Source of the DNA: Novosphingobium resinovorum
GTDB lineage: Bacteria > Pseudomonadota > Alphaproteobacteria > Sphingomonadales > Sphingomonadaceae
Direction of reading: 5' to 3'
Assembly (NCBI RefSeq): GCF_001742225.1
Contig: NZ_CP017077.1
Coordinates: 558,001 to 622,000, forward strand
DNA: 64,000 nucleotides
Shown: piece after piece, positions 61,439-64,000 of the stretch
How positions within the stretch are numbered: position 1 is the first letter of the stretch
How the letters are laid out: each line of letters opens with the position of its first letter
Notes under the pieces: generated by a model
The model's input: the letters and a program-made list of their open reading frames with translations, nothing else
What the model was told of the DNA's origin: nothing
The model's database searches: none
Translations under genes and position numbers: made by a program

Positions 61439-62077
61439 ATGATCGTCGTCCACCATCTGGAATACTCGCGTTCGCAGCGCGTCCTGTGGCTGCTGGAAGA
61501 GTTCGGCCTGCCCTATGAGGTCAAGCGCTACGAACGCGATCCCAAGACGATGCTGGCGCCGCCCGAACTGAGGCGCATTCATCCGCTCGGCAAGTCGCCG
61601 GTAATCGTCGATCGCGATCACTCCGGGTCCGAACGGATCATCGCCGAAACCGGCGCCATCATCGAATACCTCACAAGCAAGGCCGATGGACGCCTGGGTA
61701 AGCCCTATGGCGACGACGCGGCACTGCTCTACCGCCACTTCCTCCATTATGCGGAAGGCTCGCTCATGCCGCCGCTGCTGATCGATCTGGTGCTGGGACG
61801 CATCCCGCTGGTGGGCAAGACAGCGCAGAAGAAGTTGCAGCCGATGATCGATGTCCATCTCGATTTCGTCGAGCATGAACTGGCTTTCCGACCGTGGTTC
61901 GCAGGCGATACATTCACCGCCGCCGATATCATGATGAGCTTCCCGCTCGAAGCGGCCCGGGATCGAGGAGGACTGGAAGTGGGGCGTCCTGCGACGATCG
62001 CCTGGCTCGACAAGATCCACGCGCGGCCCGCGTATCGGGCCGCGCTCGAACGCGGCGGCCCCTATCGCTTTGCCTGA
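61439..62077 (+). CDS. glutathione S-transferase
   Basis: 212 residues from ATG 61439. MIVVHHLEYSRSQRVLWLLE is a Ser-type GST start; LRRIHPLGKSPVIVDRDHSG and IIAETGAIIEYLTSKADG supply the cis-Pro and ET glutathione contacts. The helical C-domain has FTAADIMMSFPLEAARDRGG (N-capping box). It is a cytosolic enzyme for glutathione conjugation or peroxide reduction. It lies between the PoxB-like and molybdenum hydroxylase genes, so it may detoxify electrophiles such as aldehydes, an inference from context. Confidence 0.92.
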   Translation: MIVVHHLEYSRSQRVLWLLEEFGLPYEVKRYERDPKTMLAPPELRRIHPLGKSPVIVDRDHSGSERIIAETGAIIEYLTSKADGRLGKPYGDDAALLYRHFLHYAEGSLMPPLLIDLVLGRIPLVGKTAQKKLQPMIDVHLDFVEHELAFRPWFAGDTFTAADIMMSFPLEAARDRGGLEVGRPATIAWLDKIHARPAYRAALERGGPYRFA

Positions 62078-62184
62078 CGACGACACCGCAATACCGCGCT
62101 GCCGGCACGCGGAGCCACCGGCTGCGTTACACACAGGCGCATTCTCCGACCATCAGCCACATCCGGCATCAGGAGGTTTCTGCG

Positions 62185-62712
62185 ATGAGCATTCTCGTTA
62201 ATGGAGCGCCCGCCGAGCTCCCATTCGACCCCCGCGTGTCCCTGCTGGATTTTCTGCGCGATCGCCTTCACCTGCACGGGACGAAGAAGGGCTGCGATCA
62301 GGGCGCCTGCGGCGCCTGCACGGTTCTGGCGGACGGGGAACGCATCCTGTCGTGCCTTGCGCTGGCGGTACAATACGACGGGCGCTCCATCGTGACGATC
62401 GAAGGCGTCGGTTCAGCCACCGAGCTGCATCCACTGCAACAGGCCTTCATCGAACACGATGGCTTCCAGTGCGGCTACTGCACCCCAGGCCAAATCTGTT
62501 CGGCGATCGGCATGGCGGACGAACTGCAGCGCGGTGTCCCCAGCCACGTTACGGATGACCTCGACGCCCCAACAATGCCGTTCAGCGCCGAGGAAGTCCG
62601 CGAGCGAATGAGCGGCAACCTGTGCCGCTGCGGCGCGCATAACGGAATCATCGATGCCATCGCGGCAACGTTTGCGCCGTCACCGATGCCGGAAACGGAG
62701 GCAGCGCAATGA
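62185..62712 (+). CDS. paoA: aldehyde oxidoreductase, [2Fe-2S] subunit (PaoA-type)
   Basis: 175 residues from ATG 62185 (AGGAGG eight bases before). Two [2Fe-2S] domains: the plant-type ferredoxin GTKKGCDQGACGACTVLADG with ILSCLALA, and the helical GFQCGYCTPGQICSAIGMAD with MSGNLCRCGAHNGII. E. coli PaoA carries a Tat signal; this protein begins directly at MSILVNGAPAELPFD, so a cytosolic complex is likely. It passes electrons from the molybdenum centre to FAD. Its stop overlaps the next gene (ATGA). Confidence 0.93.
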   Translation: MSILVNGAPAELPFDPRVSLLDFLRDRLHLHGTKKGCDQGACGACTVLADGERILSCLALAVQYDGRSIVTIEGVGSATELHPLQQAFIEHDGFQCGYCTPGQICSAIGMADELQRGVPSHVTDDLDAPTMPFSAEEVRERMSGNLCRCGAHNGIIDAIAATFAPSPMPETEAAQ

Positions 62713-63686
62713 CACCTCTGCGTTACGCACGCGCTGCCGATGCCAGCGACGCCGTGCTCCAGGCCGGGACCGGAGCGCGTTATCTGGGAGGCGGCACCAA
62801 TCTCGTTGATCTGATGCGCGAGACGATCGAGCGTCCCGAAGAGCTGGTGGACGTATCCGGCCTTGCCGTCGGTATCGAGGAAACTGCGAACGCCGGCCTG
62901 ATGATCGGAGCGGGGACACGCAACACCGCGATTGCGGCGCATCCGCTCGTCAGGCAGCGCTACCCCGTTCTTTCCCGCGCCATCCTTGCCGGTGCCAGCG
63001 CCCAGATTCGCAACATGGCGACAGCGGGCGGCAATCTGCTCCAGCGCACGCGCTGCGCCTATTTCTACGACGAGAGCGGATCGCGCTGCAACAAGCGCCA
63101 CGTCGGACAGGGCTGCGACGCGCTCGAGGGCTTCAATCGCAACCATGCGATCCTTGGAGCTTCGGACGCCTGTATCGCCGTACACCCCTCGGACATGGCG
63201 GTTGCGCTGGCGTCACTTGATGCCGTCGTCCACACGCGCACATCCAAAGGCGAACGGCAAATCCCGCTGGCCGACCTGCACCGACTGCCAGGCGATCGAC
63301 CCGATATCGAGACCGTGCTGGATCAGGGTGAATTGATCACCGCGATCGAACTGCCACCTGCCCTCCGCCGTTCGACGTACCGCAAGGTACGGGACCGTTC
63401 GAGCTACGCCTTCGCGCTGGTTTCGGTCGCAGGCGCGATCACCGTCGAGGACGGGCATATCCGCGATGTTCGCCTGGCCCTCGGCGGCGTTGCGCATCGC
63501 CCCTGGCGCGCACGGCGCGCCGAGGACGTCCTGCGGGGCGGGCCTGTCGGCCAGGTCGCCTTCGCAACAGCGGCCGATGCCGAATTGAGCCAGGCCCGCG
63601 CGCTGCGGCATAACGGCTTCAAGATAGAACTCGCCCGCCGCACCCTCGTCGCCGTGCTTGAGGAACTGACGGGAGACCCGGCATGA
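62709..63686 (+). CDS. paoB: aldehyde oxidoreductase, FAD and [4Fe-4S] subunit (PaoB-type)
   Basis: 325 residues. FAD-binding motifs ARYLGGGTNLVDLM-like sequence at 28-40 and IRNMATAGGNLLQRTRCAYF. The segment TRCAYFYDESGSRCNKRHVG followed by QGCDALEGFNRNHAILG has the Cys residues that bind an extra [4Fe-4S] cluster in E. coli PaoB, which sets this type apart from ordinary xanthine dehydrogenase FAD subunits. The C-terminal CO dehydrogenase flavoprotein domain ends RRTLVAVLEELTG. Both ends overlap neighbouring genes by four bases. Confidence 0.93.
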   Translation: MTPLRYARAADASDAVLQAGTGARYLGGGTNLVDLMRETIERPEELVDVSGLAVGIEETANAGLMIGAGTRNTAIAAHPLVRQRYPVLSRAILAGASAQIRNMATAGGNLLQRTRCAYFYDESGSRCNKRHVGQGCDALEGFNRNHAILGASDACIAVHPSDMAVALASLDAVVHTRTSKGERQIPLADLHRLPGDRPDIETVLDQGELITAIELPPALRRSTYRKVRDRSSYAFALVSVAGAITVEDGHIRDVRLALGGVAHRPWRARRAEDVLRGGPVGQVAFATAADAELSQARALRHNGFKIELARRTLVAVLEELTGDPA

Positions 63687-64000
63687 ACATCGCCAAGGAC
63701 GCCAAGGGCCTCGTACAGGGCATGGCGCAGGGCCTGATGGCGAAGGCCGTCGCCTTGGCGCCGGACAACTGGGTGCCGGGCGGTGTGCCCGATCCGCTGA
63801 TCGGCCACCAGCATGGGCATCTGGGGCGCGCGGTATCGAGGATTGACGGCCCGCTCAAGGTCTCGGGCACGGCCCGGTTCGCGGCAGAGTTTCCGATGGA
63901 GGGCATGGTCTTTGCCGCCATTGCTTTCAGCACCATCGCCAAGGGCCGCATCGCCCGCCTCGACACCGCTCGCGCGCTGGCCGCCGACGGCGTGGTCGAG
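63683..64000 (+). CDS. paoC: aldehyde oxidoreductase, molybdenum-cofactor subunit (PaoC-type), partial
   Basis: The first 106 codons from ATG 63683; the gene runs off the window. The start region has WVPGGVPDPLIGHQHGHLGR and AVSRIDGPLKVSGTARFAAE, the usual opening of the xanthine dehydrogenase family molybdopterin-binding subunit, then EGMVFAAIAFSTIAKGRI. A full subunit has about 730 residues and holds the MCD cofactor and the catalytic Glu. With PaoA and PaoB it would oxidise aldehydes to acids. Cofactor maturation (PaoD) is not in view. Confidence 0.9.
   Translation, partial: MNIAKDAKGLVQGMAQGLMAKAVALAPDNWVPGGVPDPLIGHQHGHLGRAVSRIDGPLKVSGTARFAAEFPMEGMVFAAIAFSTIAKGRIARLDTARALAADGVVE

Noticed and set aside
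1..64000. CRISPR array, prophage, rRNA or tRNA genes
   Set aside because: No regularly spaced repeats, phage structural genes or RNA gene signatures were found on reading through.

Overview
The window looks like chromosome from a high-GC alphaproteobacterium of the sphingomonad group (Sphingobium / Novosphingobium / Sphingomonas type). This rests on the protein families seen, the GC-rich codon use, the IS types (IS110, IS30, IS256, IS481) and EcfG-type stress promoters (GGAAC-N16/17-CGTT or GGTT). It is a judgement from gene content; no rRNA or tRNA gene is visible to fix it.

Region 1 (1-19000) is accessory and heavily worn. It starts with the 3' end of a TonB-like gene and an intact IS110 transposase. 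A primase-like (zinc finger/Toprim) gene was cut by a broken IS30 element that now abuts htpG. A strip of small genes and gene corpses follows (about 5700-12400), with a second copy of the IS110/primase segment at 10711-12412. Within the two copies, a 136-bp block is perfectly identical while its flanks have diverged. Next come a doubly mutated AAA/DUF4143 ATPase, a plasmid/ICE-type gene split by an IS256 element with an 8-bp target duplication, a lytic transglycosylase and a frameshifted IS481.

Region 2 (19000-22750) is a compact Gram-negative sortase locus: an XRE regulator, a divergent VIT/VWA protein ending in an LPQTG sorting signal, and its dedicated sortase. Three 10-bp tandem repeats abut the regulator start codon.

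Region 3 (23000-29060) is one four-gene signalling operon: CHASE3-GAF hybrid kinase with three receivers, CheR, CheB without a receiver, and a receiver-kinase. No chemotaxis receptor, CheA or CheW is present. A decayed kinase lies just downstream.

Region 4 (29900-54000) is a stress, envelope and redox block. It has an EcfG-promoted operon (membrane protein, GH15 glucoamylase-like enzyme, stress SDR), sugar-type oxidoreductases, a Rieske-FAD reductase coupled to a ferritin, YihY, NhaA, a BON protein, catalase, GSTs, a formate/nitrite-type channel, two L,D-transpeptidases and a sorbosone-dehydrogenase-like lipoprotein. A truncated lipoamide-dehydrogenase-like gene and a frameshifted DoxX gene mark a rearrangement at about 48.4-49.4 kb.

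Region 5 (54000-64000) has a hybrid kinase with a ribbon-helix-helix-like N-terminus, a lone receiver, a thioredoxin-like ferredoxin and small stress proteins (DUF1328, DUF3008). An SDR / PoxB-like / GST series follows, then a PaoABC-type molybdenum aldehyde oxidoreductase that runs off the window edge. Together regions 4 and 5 read as equipment for oxidative, osmotic and starvation stress, partly under the general stress sigma factor.
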